Assembly (NCBI RefSeq): GCF_001305295.1
Contig: NZ_LJSI01000017.1
Span: 115,772-179,771 of the forward strand
Direction: 5' to 3'
DNA: 64,000 nucleotides
Source: Neptunomonas antarctica
Lineage (GTDB): Bacteria > Pseudomonadota > Gammaproteobacteria > Pseudomonadales > Balneatricaceae
Shown here: one piece after another, positions 1-10,000 of the stretch
Position numbering within the stretch: position 1 is the stretch's first letter
How the letters are laid out: each line of letters starts with the position of its first letter
Notes under the pieces: model-generated
The model's database searches: none
Told to the model about the DNA's origin: nothing
The model's input: the letters and a program-made list of their open reading frames with translations, nothing else
Translations under genes and position numbers: made by a program

Positions 1-1
1 T

Positions 2-100
2 TTAGTAGTAATTTTTATTTTGAATCGGCCAGATATTAAAACCACTGCTACACTGATTGTGATTGTTAGCTTTACTATCGGTAAAGCCATAACACCTTAA
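2..100 (+). CDS. Possible C-terminal tail of an upstream membrane protein (partial)
   Basis: The second frame is open from the window edge to a TAA at 98-100, giving 32 residues. They include a hydrophobic run (TATLIVIVSFTIG) that could be a last membrane segment, followed by the tail KAITP. The start lies outside the window. No family can be recognised from this stretch, and an open frame this short could be chance. The spacing (29 bp before the next start) and the same strand would suit an upstream gene end. Confidence 0.3.
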   Translation, partial: LVVIFILNRPDIKTTATLIVIVSFTIGKAITP

Positions 101-129
101 CTATATAAAAATAATCGAGATTGGTAAGA

Positions 130-1923
130 ATGGGGCTATATAAAACGATAGAGCGCATCTTTTTTAATTCGTTGACAAAAAAAATTGTGGGGAATGTACT
201 CTTTCTGCTTTTTCCGCATTTTATTTTGTTAGCGATTGGATATTATTATTCAGACGTAATAGTCCAGCGGGTCCAAGGGCTCAATCTTGATACTCAGGTA
301 ACAGAGCAACTGTTAACAACACTGGATGATTTTTGGCACATTGGCGCTATTACTGTTGTGGTTGCTATTTGCATCGGGCTATTAAGTATATTTTTTATGC
401 GCCACTTATTCTTACAGCCTATTAACGCTATTACGCATATTTTGAAGCAGATCAAAGAAAATGACGGTGATATTTCCGCAACATTACCTGAGTTTACTTA
501 CGATGAAATTTCTGAAATGGCGAGTAGCTATAATCAGTTTGCCGACAGTTTGAAAAAAATGATTTCAGAATCCAGGCGCCGTAGTGTCAGTGTTGCGTTA
601 AGTGCAACGCAGTTGCAAAAAGTATTATCTCAGGCGTCTGTTTCTGTTACCCGTCAAGAAGAGCAAGCGCAACTGGTTTTCCAGTCTAGCCAGGAGTCCA
701 CTCAGGCCATTGATGAAGTGGCGAGCAGCACACTGATGTTGAATGAGTACAATAGCTCTAATATGCAGGATGTCAGAAACTCAAGTGATGAGCTGATGAA
801 AGTGTTAGTGCAAGTCCGTTCTATTCGGGATTTGGTGACTAGCTTTCAGGACACAGTACAAAAACTCAGTGAAAACTCTAACAATATTACTAAGATTTTA
901 ACGATGGTTCAGGAGTTTTCTGAACAGACCAATTTATTAGCGCTTAATGCATCCATAGAAGCGGCCAGAGCCGGAGAGGCGGGCAGAGGCTTTGCAGTTG
1001 TCGCTGATGAAGTGCGTAACCTTTCGCAGAAAGTTAGTGTGGCAACGCGTGAAATCGATTTGAATATTGGTCAAATGACATCGTTGGTAGAGCATACCCG
1101 TAGTAGTGCTCATAATATTCAGACATACGTTATCAGTACTGAGGGTTTTATAGAAAACACTAATGCGCAATTTATCAAACTAGTGGATGATTTTGAGAGT
1201 GTTAATTCACAGCTTTCTGGTATCAGTGCTGCAATCGATGAACTTTCTTATACGACCAAACAGTCGCATCAACATGTGACAGAGATCACAAATATCGCCC
1301 ATGATATTAAACATGAAATGGATGAATCTAAGACCCATTCAAATCATTTAGAACTCGCCACTGAAGAGACTCAAGAGCTGTTGTCTCGTTTTAATATTGG
1401 CTATGGCGGTTTTGAAAGTATGATTAAAGCCGGACGTCACTGGGCAGAGCAGACAACAGTAGCGCTTCAACAGCTGGCTGAGAGTGGTCAAAATGTTTTC
1501 GATAGTAATTACCAGCGCACCAATGAAGGACAGTTACCTGAAAAATATGATGTTAGTTATGTGGATGCATACGAAACATTATTACGACCCATGTTTGATC
1601 GTTTTATCAGTGAGCGTCCTGAGTTTATTTATGCGATTGCGGTGGATAAAAAGGGTTATGCTCCCGCGCATCATACTAAAGTTTCTAACAGATTGACGGG
1701 TACTTTTGAGGTCGATAATGTCAAAAGCCGGCATCGCCGTATATTCGCGGGTAATCGGGCAGAGAAACGCCGTGCTACACATACCGCTCCATTCTTATTG
1801 CAGACATTTATTCGTGATACGGGAGAGGTACTGAATGATCTCTCTATCCCAATCTACATTGATGGCCAGCATTGGGGTGCGTTAATTATGGGGTTTAACC
1901 CTGAAAGGTTGCTTGAAGAGTAG
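130..1923 (+). CDS. Methyl-accepting chemotaxis protein with a C-terminal sensor-like domain
   Basis: Inner-membrane chemoreceptor of 597 residues that would signal to CheA/CheW. Two membrane segments (about residues 18-40 and 73-93) enclose a periplasmic loop of only about 32 residues, too small for a usual ligand domain. A HAMP region follows (about 94-150), then the coiled-coil signalling domain with the near-canonical tip [20 protein letters not shown] (about 264-285). An extra domain of about 130 residues (465-595) holds [27 protein letters not shown] and [14 protein letters not shown], a block I know from other chemoreceptors with a cytoplasmic C-terminal sensor. Sensing is therefore probably intracellular. 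ATG 130 is preferred over TTG 121 because GGTAAG lies just upstream of it. The ligand is unknown. Confidence 0.93.
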   Translation: MGLYKTIERIFFNSLTKKIVGNVLFLLFPHFILLAIGYYYSDVIVQRVQGLNLDTQVTEQLLTTLDDFWHIGAITVVVAICIGLLSIFFMRHLFLQPINAITHILKQIKENDGDISATLPEFTYDEISEMASSYNQFADSLKKMISESRRRSVSVALSATQLQKVLSQASVSVTRQEEQAQLVFQSSQESTQAIDEVASSTLMLNEYNSSNMQDVRNSSDELMKVLVQVRSIRDLVTSFQDTVQKLSENSNNITKILTMVQEFSEQTNLLALNASIEAARAGEAGRGFAVVADEVRNLSQKVSVATREIDLNIGQMTSLVEHTRSSAHNIQTYVISTEGFIENTNAQFIKLVDDFESVNSQLSGISAAIDELSYTTKQSHQHVTEITNIAHDIKHEMDESKTHSNHLELATEETQELLSRFNIGYGGFESMIKAGRHWAEQTTVALQQLAESGQNVFDSNYQRTNEGQLPEKYDVSYVDAYETLLRPMFDRFISERPEFIYAIAVDKKGYAPAHHTKVSNRLTGTFEVDNVKSRHRRIFAGNRAEKRRATHTAPFLLQTFIRDTGEVLNDLSIPIYIDGQHWGALIMGFNPERLLEE

Positions 1924-1978
1924 TCTTTTTTTCTAAGCTGGCCGATGGTTCATTGAAGAATAACATTTTTGAAAAAAG

Positions 1979-2014
1979 ATAAATTTAAGCCCGGCTAGCC
2001 GGGCTTAAATTTAT
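1979..2014. terminator. Bidirectional terminator between convergent genes
   Basis: A 36-nt perfect palindrome with GC-rich core AAGCCCGGCTAGCCGGGCTT, flanked by AAATTT on one side and its complement on the other. It lies between the chemoreceptor stop (1923) and the response-regulator stop (2034), so it can serve both strands. Confidence 0.85.
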
Positions 2015-2033
2015 TCAGGCGTTAGCAAATTAA

Positions 2034-2837
2034 TCAGATGTCATCATTCAATACCAGTTGCTCTATCACTTTCTTCATGATGTCGTAAGAGAGTGGTTTT
2101 GCACAAAGAGCGGATACGCCGGCATTTTGTATAGCGGCTAATTGATTCTTATTCTGTTCTGATGTGACCATCATTACTGGAATTGTTGGCTGCTGCCCGT
2201 GGGCGCGAATATATTCCACCATCTCACGGCCATCAATATTAGGCATATTGTAGTCGGAAATAATCAGATCAAATGTTTGTTGTTTGAGTGTTTCCAGCGC
2301 CTCAGCGCCATCTTTCGCCTCGGTGATTTCATGAATACCGATATTTGTCAGTGTTTGGTGCAGATACTTCCGGGAAACGCTGCTGTCATCAACGAGTAGT
2401 ATACGAATATTTTCAAAATCTTCCGGTTTACTGTCATCCGGAGTATCAATGTCAATAAGGTAGTGCAAGGTGCTTTGTAGTGCTACTCCCAAATCTTTAC
2501 GTGTAAAAGGCTTAGGCAAAATGGCTATAGCGCCTGACTGGCGGATGGGTTCCAAATAACGATAATGGGTTTCAGAAGATACCAGTAGAAAAGTAATATC
2601 AGCCAGGGATGTATCCTGACGCATTATATTTATAACGTCAGTGCCAGTCATATCAGGGAGGTGCATTGAAGAAAGTACAATGTCAGGGGTTTGGAGACGT
2701 ATTGCAGTTAGTGCGCTCTGGCCTTCATCGTATTCATCAATATGGGTTATTCCGAAGCTTTTCAGATGGTTAATGATAATTGTTCTTTGTACTCTCGACG
2801 GTTCGATGATAAGTACAAATAGTTCTGAAAAATTCAT
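2034..2837 (-). CDS. Response regulator with two receiver domains; the first lacks its Asp
   Basis: A 267-residue cytoplasmic protein made only of two CheY-like receiver domains with no output domain. Domain 1 (about 1-125) keeps the fold, the switch Ser (LLVSSE) and the Lys (LPKPF), but the phospho-acceptor position reads IVLSSMHLP, with Ser57 where Asp is expected. The N-terminal acidic pair is reduced to EP. Domain 2 (about 145-265) is complete: LLVDDS, IISDYNMP, MMVTSE and CAKPLS. Only domain 2 should accept phosphate; domain 1 may be a docking or regulatory module. It faces the chemoreceptor convergently, and CheY-type double receivers are often chemotaxis or two-component phosphate acceptors, but no partner kinase is in the window. 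Confidence 0.9.
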   Translation of the reverse strand: MNFSELFVLIIEPSRVQRTIIINHLKSFGITHIDEYDEGQSALTAIRLQTPDIVLSSMHLPDMTGTDVINIMRQDTSLADITFLLVSSETHYRYLEPIRQSGAIAILPKPFTRKDLGVALQSTLHYLIDIDTPDDSKPEDFENIRILLVDDSSVSRKYLHQTLTNIGIHEITEAKDGAEALETLKQQTFDLIISDYNMPNIDGREMVEYIRAHGQQPTIPVMMVTSEQNKNQLAAIQNAGVSALCAKPLSYDIMKKVIEQLVLNDDI

Positions 2838-2878
2838 AAATGAGTCTCGGTATATGCCAGAAAACGTATTTTAACAGC

Positions 2879-2948
2879 TGTTTAGTTTAGCATTCGTTAC
2901 TTGAGTTTGCGTAGTTAGATAGATTTAAAAAGATAAATAAACTAAACA
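2879..2948. promoter_or_regulatory. Inverted repeat in the divergent response regulator / MFS intergenic region
   Basis: TGTTTAGTTTA at 2879-2889 and its exact reverse complement TAAACTAAACA at 2938-2948 lie 48 bp apart in the 252-bp region between two divergent genes. This could be a pair of operator half-sites, or chance in AT-rich DNA. Nothing else is visible in this gap. Confidence 0.3.
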
Positions 2949-3089
2949 ATAGCGCCAATCATGTGGTGTTTTCTCTATAAATGATCACGTATAAATCATA
3001 CATAGTTGTGATTGCTGATATGAGCCGCTGTTGATATCTTACGGCGATAATTTGGCTATAAATTCAACTACAAGGACTGTGGAGTGCAG

Positions 3090-4265
3090 ATGAACCGAAG
3101 CGTTTTTTTACTATCATTATGTCAGGCGCTATTGGGGACCGGGAATGTTCTTTTAATTTCGGTTAACGGGCTCATTGGTCAAGAATTGTCACCATCAGCA
3201 GCGCTGATCACTCTGCCAATTGCAATGCAATTTGTTGGCTTGATGCTGGCAACTATTCCTGCTTCTTTTCTGATGCGGAGTATCGGGCGTCGTAATGGCT
3301 TTTTTCTGGGTAACTCTTTGGGCATTCTTGGCGCGGCTGTATCCGCAGTAGCATTGATATATCAAAGTTTCTTTTTTTTCTGCGTTGGCACCACATTTAT
3401 TGGCATAGGTATTGGGTTTGGAACACTCTATCGTTTTGCTGCCGTGGAAGCATGTGAGCCGGAATATAAGAATCGTGCTATTTCTATGGTGATGTTGGGA
3501 GGTGTGTTGGCGGCGATGATGGGGCCTGCGCTGGCGGTTGAAAGCCGGGACTGGATCTCTTCTCAGGCGTTTGTCGGTTCTTTCGTTGGTTTGATTGGTT
3601 TATATATATTGGCGTTACTCCTTTTGACGGGCGTATCAATTCCTCATTCTGTTAGTTCCAACCTTAAAAAGAGTATACAGAGACCTTTATTTGAAATCGT
3701 TACACAACCGGTTTTTATCGTGGCGGTGTTTGCCGGTATGGTGGGTTATGCGGTGATGAATTTGTTAATGACGGCAACGCCATTGGCTATGGCCAGATGT
3801 GGTTTTTCGTTTCCGCAAACGGCCTGGGTGATCGAGTGGCATGTACTGGGTATGTTCTTACCTTCATTTTTTACTGGCCGGTTAATTCAACGCTTTGGCT
3901 CAGTACCTATGATGTTGTCTGGTGGGTTACTGATGTTGGCGTGTATCGCCATTAACCTGAATGGTAATTCGCAGTGGCATTTTTTGAGTGCTTTATTTTT
4001 ACTGGGAGTAGGCTGGAACTTCATGTTTATTAGTGCGACCAGTATGGTAACGGGGGCTTATACGGATTCGGAGCGGGCTAAGACACAGGCAACTAATGAA
4101 TTTATGGTGTTTGGTATGGTGACGCTGTCTGCACTGAGTTCAGGCTGGCTTGAAGTGAGTGTGGGTTGGGAAACCATGAACGTCATCATGATACCTGTTG
4201 TTGTCTGGGCCATGCTGATCATTGCGCTATTCTCAAGGAAAATAGCGGTGCCAGTGATCGCTTAA
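3090..4265 (+). CDS. Major facilitator superfamily transporter
   Basis: A polytopic inner-membrane transporter of 391 residues with about 12 hydrophobic segments. The loop between segments 2 and 3 carries LMRSIGRRNGFFLGN, the MFS motif-A position, and a related motif TGRLIQRFGSVPMM appears in the second half, as expected for the internal 6+6 repeat. Length is typical of small MFS drug or metabolite exporters. The substrate cannot be told from sequence. ATG 3090 has GGAG five bases upstream; the alternative GTG 3084 has AAGGA seven bases upstream, so the N-terminus is uncertain by two residues. The divergent neighbour is the response regulator; the convergent neighbour is ptsP. Confidence 0.88.
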   Translation: MNRSVFLLSLCQALLGTGNVLLISVNGLIGQELSPSAALITLPIAMQFVGLMLATIPASFLMRSIGRRNGFFLGNSLGILGAAVSAVALIYQSFFFFCVGTTFIGIGIGFGTLYRFAAVEACEPEYKNRAISMVMLGGVLAAMMGPALAVESRDWISSQAFVGSFVGLIGLYILALLLLTGVSIPHSVSSNLKKSIQRPLFEIVTQPVFIVAVFAGMVGYAVMNLLMTATPLAMARCGFSFPQTAWVIEWHVLGMFLPSFFTGRLIQRFGSVPMMLSGGLLMLACIAINLNGNSQWHFLSALFLLGVGWNFMFISATSMVTGAYTDSERAKTQATNEFMVFGMVTLSALSSGWLEVSVGWETMNVIMIPVVVWAMLIIALFSRKIAVPVIA

Positions 4266-4268
4266 GTT

Positions 4269-4290
4269 AAAAAAGACGGGGCTGCCCCGT
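4269..4290 (-). terminator. Intrinsic terminator of ptsP
   Basis: On the minus strand the hairpin ACGGGG-CAG-CCCCGT (4276-4290) follows the ptsP stop by a few bases and is followed by C and six T (4269-4274). The plus strand has no T-run, so it probably serves ptsP rather than the MFS gene. Confidence 0.8.
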
Positions 4291-4293
4291 TGC

Positions 4294-6543
4294 TTAGAGC
4301 CCCAGTTCCTTTAGTTTCTTCTGCAGTATTTTGTGGATCTCCGCTTCATCTTCGGCGGCATTCGCTTTAACCAGAATCTTCAGCAAGTCGGCACGATTAA
4401 CCTGCCTGATTAGCCATTTTATCTTAGGTATCTTGTGCGCACTGAGGCTGAGTCGATCAAATCCCATGGCAATTAATAATAGTACAGAGGCGGGGTCTGC
4501 TGCCATCTCTCCACACAGTGATACAGATAAGTTTAGTTCAGAGCATTTGCTTCTGATCATCTGTAAGGCCACTAAAACGGCGGGATGCAGATTGTTAAAC
4601 AAGCGGGACACTTTGGGATTGTTACGGTCTACGGCTAACAGATATTGGGTTAAATCGTTTGAACCAATGGATACAAAATCAATATAAGGGGCTATTTTGT
4701 CCAATAATAGCATGGCTGAAGGTACTTCAATCATAATGCCCAGCTTAGGCTTAGTGACTTGTTTCCCTTCCTTGTTGAGCTCTGCTAACGATTGTTTAAT
4801 GAGTTCTTTTATTGCTTTTATTTCTTCAATACGGCTGACCATAGGAATCAAAATCTGCAGGTTTTCCCGACCGTGGGCCGCGCGCAGCATGGCCCTGATC
4901 TGAGTGACCTGCAGTGCCGTGTTATCCAGTGTGAAGCGAATGCCACGCCAGCCTAAATAAGGATTCTCTTCTTTGAATTCAAAGTACGGGAGTTGTTTGT
5001 CGCCACCAATATCGAGCGTCCTCATGGAGACGGGACGTGGACTGTAGGCATCGATAACTTCTTTATAAACGTGATACTGCTCTTCTTCTGTAGGGAAGCT
5101 GTCATGCACCATAAAAGGTATTTCTGAGCGATATAAGCCAATCCCCTCTGCACCGTTACGTAACCCCGGCGATACATCCGCTAGCAGTCCGGTATTCGTA
5201 TGCAGAGTGACGTGAAAACCATCCAGTGTGACTGCCGGTAAGTCTTTATATTTTGCCAGTGCTTTATTGAATTCTTGTTCGTTTTTTTCCAGCTGGCGAT
5301 ATTCCCTTATCATCTCGGCAGGAGGGGAAATAATAACTTCGCCACGGTTTCCATCGATTACAGTTAATTGGTGGGCATAACGTTTGATGTCTAGATCAGA
5401 AACCCCCATGACTGCAGGTAAACCGAGGGCGTTCGCCACGATAGAAGTATGTGATAGAGCTGAACCGGATGTGCAAATAACACCTTGAATTTGATCGGAA
5501 TTGTATTCAGATAGATCAGCAATGCTAATCAATTCACCGGCTAAGATAATGGCTTTGTTTTTATCTGGGGAGACTGATCGTTCTCGTTTGGCCATTTGCG
5601 TCATCAGTTTAATCGCAATATGCCTGACGTCTTCTCCCCGGGCTTTCATGTAGGGGTCTTCTGCCATTTCAAAAACGTCGGCCAGAGCCAGAGACGTTTG
5701 TCTGACAGACCACATAGCACTGTTGCCCTGTTGAATGTGTTTTGTCGTACCTTGGCGTAACTCAGGGCTTTCCAGCATCATCCGATAGACAGAAAATAAT
5801 GATGCGATATCTTCAGGGAGGTCTTTTTTTATTCGGTTGGAGCCCTGTTCCAGATCCTTGATGACTTTTTCCATGGCGGCTTCAAAGATCGTCAGTTCTT
5901 CTGTTACTTGTCCGCCCGTTTTCTCGGGTTCTTTTTGCAGGTCAATATGCGTATTGATATGAATTAATTCGCCGATACCTACACCTGACGAACTGACAAC
6001 GCCGTTAAAACGCTTATACAGTTTTCCGGGTTTACGGGAAGGGATCCACTCCCCGGATCGTTGTATGTTATAAAGTGTTGCGGCTAACTGCGACGCAATG
6101 GTAGTAAGGAATGCTTCTGCTTCCTGAGAAAAGGGTTCCGTTTCGGTTCCCTGAACGACAATTACACCAATAAGCTGGCGAAAATATATCAATGGTACGC
6201 CCATAAACTGACGATAGGGTGTTTCATGTGCCTTTGGGAAAAACACAAAGTTATCATGTGTCGGGGCGTCGGCTAAATTGAGCGGATGCTTGGTTGAAGC
6301 AATGACCCCCACAAGCCCTTCGTCTAAACGCAGCTTTATTTTGCCAACTGATGAAGTAGAGAGTCCTTGTGTGGCGGCTAAAATCAATTTGGCGCGCGAG
6401 GGTGACTTTAGATACAAACTGCAAACAGGTACATCCATTAACAGGCTAAGTCGTGCCACAATAATCTGCATGGCACTCATGGCATTTTCAGCACCCGAAA
6501 TCTCTTGTACAAGTGTTGTTAAAGTAGCCAGTGAGGGTTGCAT
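4294..6543 (-). CDS. ptsP: Phosphoenolpyruvate-protein phosphotransferase EI-Ntr
   Basis: First enzyme of the nitrogen-related phosphotransferase system. It takes phosphate from PEP and passes it to NPr, and then to EIIA-Ntr, in a regulatory cascade tied to nitrogen and potassium status. A GAF domain (about 1-155) precedes the EI N-domain, the phosphohistidine domain with GSALSHTSIVANALG (His365) and the PEP-binding barrel with SLCGEMAADPA (active Cys677). Length 749 matches E. coli PtsP (748). In many gammaproteobacteria ptsP follows rppH; here it stands alone with its own terminator, and its promoter should lie in the 209-bp gap upstream. No NPr or EIIA-Ntr gene is in the window. Confidence 0.97.
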   Translation of the reverse strand: MQPSLATLTTLVQEISGAENAMSAMQIIVARLSLLMDVPVCSLYLKSPSRAKLILAATQGLSTSSVGKIKLRLDEGLVGVIASTKHPLNLADAPTHDNFVFFPKAHETPYRQFMGVPLIYFRQLIGVIVVQGTETEPFSQEAEAFLTTIASQLAATLYNIQRSGEWIPSRKPGKLYKRFNGVVSSSGVGIGELIHINTHIDLQKEPEKTGGQVTEELTIFEAAMEKVIKDLEQGSNRIKKDLPEDIASLFSVYRMMLESPELRQGTTKHIQQGNSAMWSVRQTSLALADVFEMAEDPYMKARGEDVRHIAIKLMTQMAKRERSVSPDKNKAIILAGELISIADLSEYNSDQIQGVICTSGSALSHTSIVANALGLPAVMGVSDLDIKRYAHQLTVIDGNRGEVIISPPAEMIREYRQLEKNEQEFNKALAKYKDLPAVTLDGFHVTLHTNTGLLADVSPGLRNGAEGIGLYRSEIPFMVHDSFPTEEEQYHVYKEVIDAYSPRPVSMRTLDIGGDKQLPYFEFKEENPYLGWRGIRFTLDNTALQVTQIRAMLRAAHGRENLQILIPMVSRIEEIKAIKELIKQSLAELNKEGKQVTKPKLGIMIEVPSAMLLLDKIAPYIDFVSIGSNDLTQYLLAVDRNNPKVSRLFNNLHPAVLVALQMIRSKCSELNLSVSLCGEMAADPASVLLLIAMGFDRLSLSAHKIPKIKWLIRQVNRADLLKILVKANAAEDEAEIHKILQKKLKELGL

Positions 6544-6752
6544 ACAAACGTCCTGTGTTAATGGTAGTCAAGTTAGTTATAGATGATTTAAAAAAACATA
6601 ATCGCACATAAAACAATTATTTATCAATGGCTGCACCAATTGAGTTCCAGTAAGATGGCACAATAGTTGTCAGCATGTTTGATGCGGATAATAAAACAAA
6701 TACTTACGTTAAAATAGATGATGTTTTGATGTTGAAAAAGCAGGAGATTGAA

Positions 6753-6968
6753 GTGAAAAGTTTTCTGTTCGCGACGCAAGATGAACGTGGTGGTGTGATG
6801 TTGTGTGAAATCGACACACTAGAAGATGCTGTTACGTACTTGGGTAAGCGCTTTACCGGTGTGGTCCGGGTTGAACAAGGTAAAGATGTATGGACAACTG
6901 AAGGTGGCTTTGTGTTTGTCGATAAATCAGAGGAGCTGAGTCAGTCAGGCATTCCTCCTGCCGGTTAG
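6753..6968 (+). CDS. Small protein of unknown function upstream of recC
   Basis: I do not recognise a family. From GTG 6753 the product is 71 residues, mixed alpha/beta and soluble, with a glycine-rich start (DERGG) and a hydrophobic strand pattern (FTGVVRVEQG, GGFVFVDKS). The GTG is preferred because AGGAG lies six bases upstream. An in-frame ATG at 6675 would add 26 residues (97 in all) but has no visible ribosome site. The gene is divergent from ptsP and ends 61 bp before recC, so it could share a transcript with recCBD. No signal peptide or membrane segment is visible. Confidence 0.65.
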   Translation: MKSFLFATQDERGGVMLCEIDTLEDAVTYLGKRFTGVVRVEQGKDVWTTEGGFVFVDKSEELSQSGIPPAG

Positions 6969-7029
6969 CGATCGCTTTTATTTATCACAGGGCTGGCGAT
7001 GATAAGGCGAGCTATCACGGGACAGGACC

Positions 7030-10000
7030 ATGTTAAGGATTTATCACTCAAATGCGCTGGATACTCTGCGCGATATACTGGTTGAGATGATCAAAAATGA
7101 TCCGCAATCAGATCCCTTTCTGGCGGATCAGATTTTGGTTCAAAGCCCCGGAATGGCGCAGTGGCTAAAATTAGAGTTAGCTGAACGCCTGGGCATTGCT
7201 GCTAATATTGAGTTCCCTTTGCCGGCAAGTTTCCTCTGGAAAGTCTTTGTCGCGGCACTTGACGATGTTCCTGAGCGCTCCGCGTACAATAAAGCATCGA
7301 TGACCTGGGTGTTAATGAGGATTTTGCCTGAGCATCTCAATGATGATCTGTTCAGTATTCTCAGACAATACCTTAAACAGGATGATGATCCGCTGCGCCT
7401 TTATCATCTCTGTGCAAAGGTAGCTGATCTATACGATCAGTATCTTGTTTATCGCCCTGACTGGATTGCTGCCTGGGAGCAGGGTGATGATCAGCCCGCC
7501 GATGACCAGGAACAGCGTTGGCAACCGGTTTTATGGCGGGCGATTGTTGCCGATACAAGTGCCAGAGGATTACCGCACTGGCACCGTGCCAATATGTACG
7601 ACACTTTTATTAGTGCGCTGTCTGATAAAAGTTCAGTTTTATCGGGCGTGCCGCAACGCATCTTTGTGTTTGGCATCTCTGCATTACCTCAAAACTATAT
7701 TGAAGCACTCGCCGCCTTAGGTGAAAAAATTGATGTTCATTTAATGCTGGCGAATCCATGTCGACATTATTGGGGTGATATCGTCGATCCCGCTTATCTG
7801 GCGCGGTTGAATAGGCTCTGGTTATCGAAGGGGCAGGATGCCGACAGTACCTACCAAACAGGTCATCCTTTATTAGCGTCGATGGGTAAGCTGGGGCGTG
7901 ATTATCTGTATCTGATTCAACAAATGGAGTTGCCGGAAGTCGGGCTGTTTAACGATGCCTGCTATGACTTGATGCTAAGCGCTTTACAATCGGACATTCT
8001 TGAGCTGAATAACCGAGGGTCGGTTTTAGAGCACTTACATCAAGATCCTGATCTGATGCCTATTAGCTTTGCTGCAGACGACCAGAGTATTCAACTGCAT
8101 TCGGCACACAGCGCGTTACGTGAAGTGGAAATTCTGCAAGATCAGTTATTGGCGATGTTTAACGACAATGCCACACTGAAACCGCGCGATATCATTGTGA
8201 TGATGCCGGATGTGGCGCATTACGCGCCCTATATTGATGCGGTTTTTGGTAACGCTGAACAGAAATGTTTCCTGCCGTATTCCATATCAGATCGCTCTGC
8301 GGAGCAGGAAATTCCGCTGCTGAGCAGTTTTATGCAGCTTATTGCGCTGAATAATAGCCGTTTTAGCGTATCCGAAGTGATAGCGCTGTTAGAGTTGCCC
8401 GCCACGTTGCGGCGCTTTGGTTTAGAGCAGGAAGACTTTGAGAATATTCGCCATTGGATACATGAAACCGGTATTCATTGGGGGCTGGATCAGGCGTCCC
8501 GTGAGGATGTCGGTAGCGTTCAGTTTGAGCAAAACAGCTGGCATTTTGGCATGGATCGTCTTTTTAGCGGTTATGCGTTAGGTGCAGCTGATACGGTATG
8601 GAATGATATTGCACCTTACGATGGGGTAGGCGGCTTATCGGCGGCAGCATTGGGTCAGCTATCTGCATTTCTGACCCAGCTAGGCCAGTTAAAGGAGCTG
8701 TTCTCGGGTGAGCAGTCGCTGACTGAGTGGATCGTGCAGATTCATCAGATGATGGATTCAATGTATCTGCCTGATGAACGTGATCATGAAGCGCTGGAGC
8801 TCATCTATCAAGCGCTCGAATCTTTACGTGAAACCTTTCAGGAAGTCACTTTCGAAGGCAGCATCGATGTGGCGATACTGCGGGATTATTTACAGGAACA
8901 ACTCTCCAGCCAGCGTTCGTCACAACGGTTTTTATCCGGACAAATTAACTTCTGTACATTGATACCGATGCGGGCGATTCCGTTCAAGGTCGTTTGCTTG
9001 CTTGGCATGAATGATAGCGATTATCCGCGCTCATTGCCGCCCATGGGGTTTGACCTGATGGTCGACCATCCTCGCAAAGGCGACCGCTCTCGCCGTGATG
9101 ATGATCGATACCTGTTTCTCGAAGCACTGTTGTCCGCACGTGAAACACTTTATATCAGTTATGTGGGACGCTCGATTGCGGATAATTCCAAACGCGTCCC
9201 CTCGGTGTTAGTCAGCGAAGTCTTGGAATATTGTGACCAGGCCTATCGGATTGAGGGCTTAGCGTTGCTCGTCCAGCAGCATTTATTACTTGAACATCCG
9301 TTAACGGCCTACAGTCCTGCTTATTTTGATGCCTCGTCTGAGCGTTTATTCAGCTATAACGCGCGTTGGGCTATTCCTCAGGCTGAGGCGGCTCAAGTTG
9401 CAAGAGGTCAGGCTGAAAATTTTATCAAAGGTAAGCTTCAGGAAACAGAATGTGAGCAGCTGGAACTGGAAGAACTCATCATGTTCTACCGGCATCCGAT
9501 TCAGTATTTTTTTCAGAAAAGAATGCAAATCTATTTCCGTGATGATGAGCTGGTCTTATCTGACGAAGAGCCATTTCATCTGGAGCCGTTGACCGATTAC
9601 CATTTACGCAAGCGGTTGTTGAAATCTGCATTGCGGGGCGATGGATTAGAAGCGACCGGACAATACATCCGTCAGTCTGGTGTATTGCCGGTAGGTAAGG
9701 CGGGTGATATTGAACTATTCAAACGAACCCGTGATATCGGTGAGCTGTATGAAAAAATGCAACCACTGATGACAGGTGAGCCACGTCGTTTAGAGATTAA
9801 GCTGAGGTTTCCGGGATTAGGAAAGCTTTCAGGGTCAGGCAAACTTTCAGAGTCAGGGAACTGCGGTTCTACTGAGATGGAAGCCTGTGACCTGACGCTG
9901 CAGGGCTGGGTTAATGATGCTTATCAGGGTGGCGTACTCAAATATGATGTATCCAAAGTATCTGGCAGACACCGTTTTATTACGTGGATACAGCATTTGG

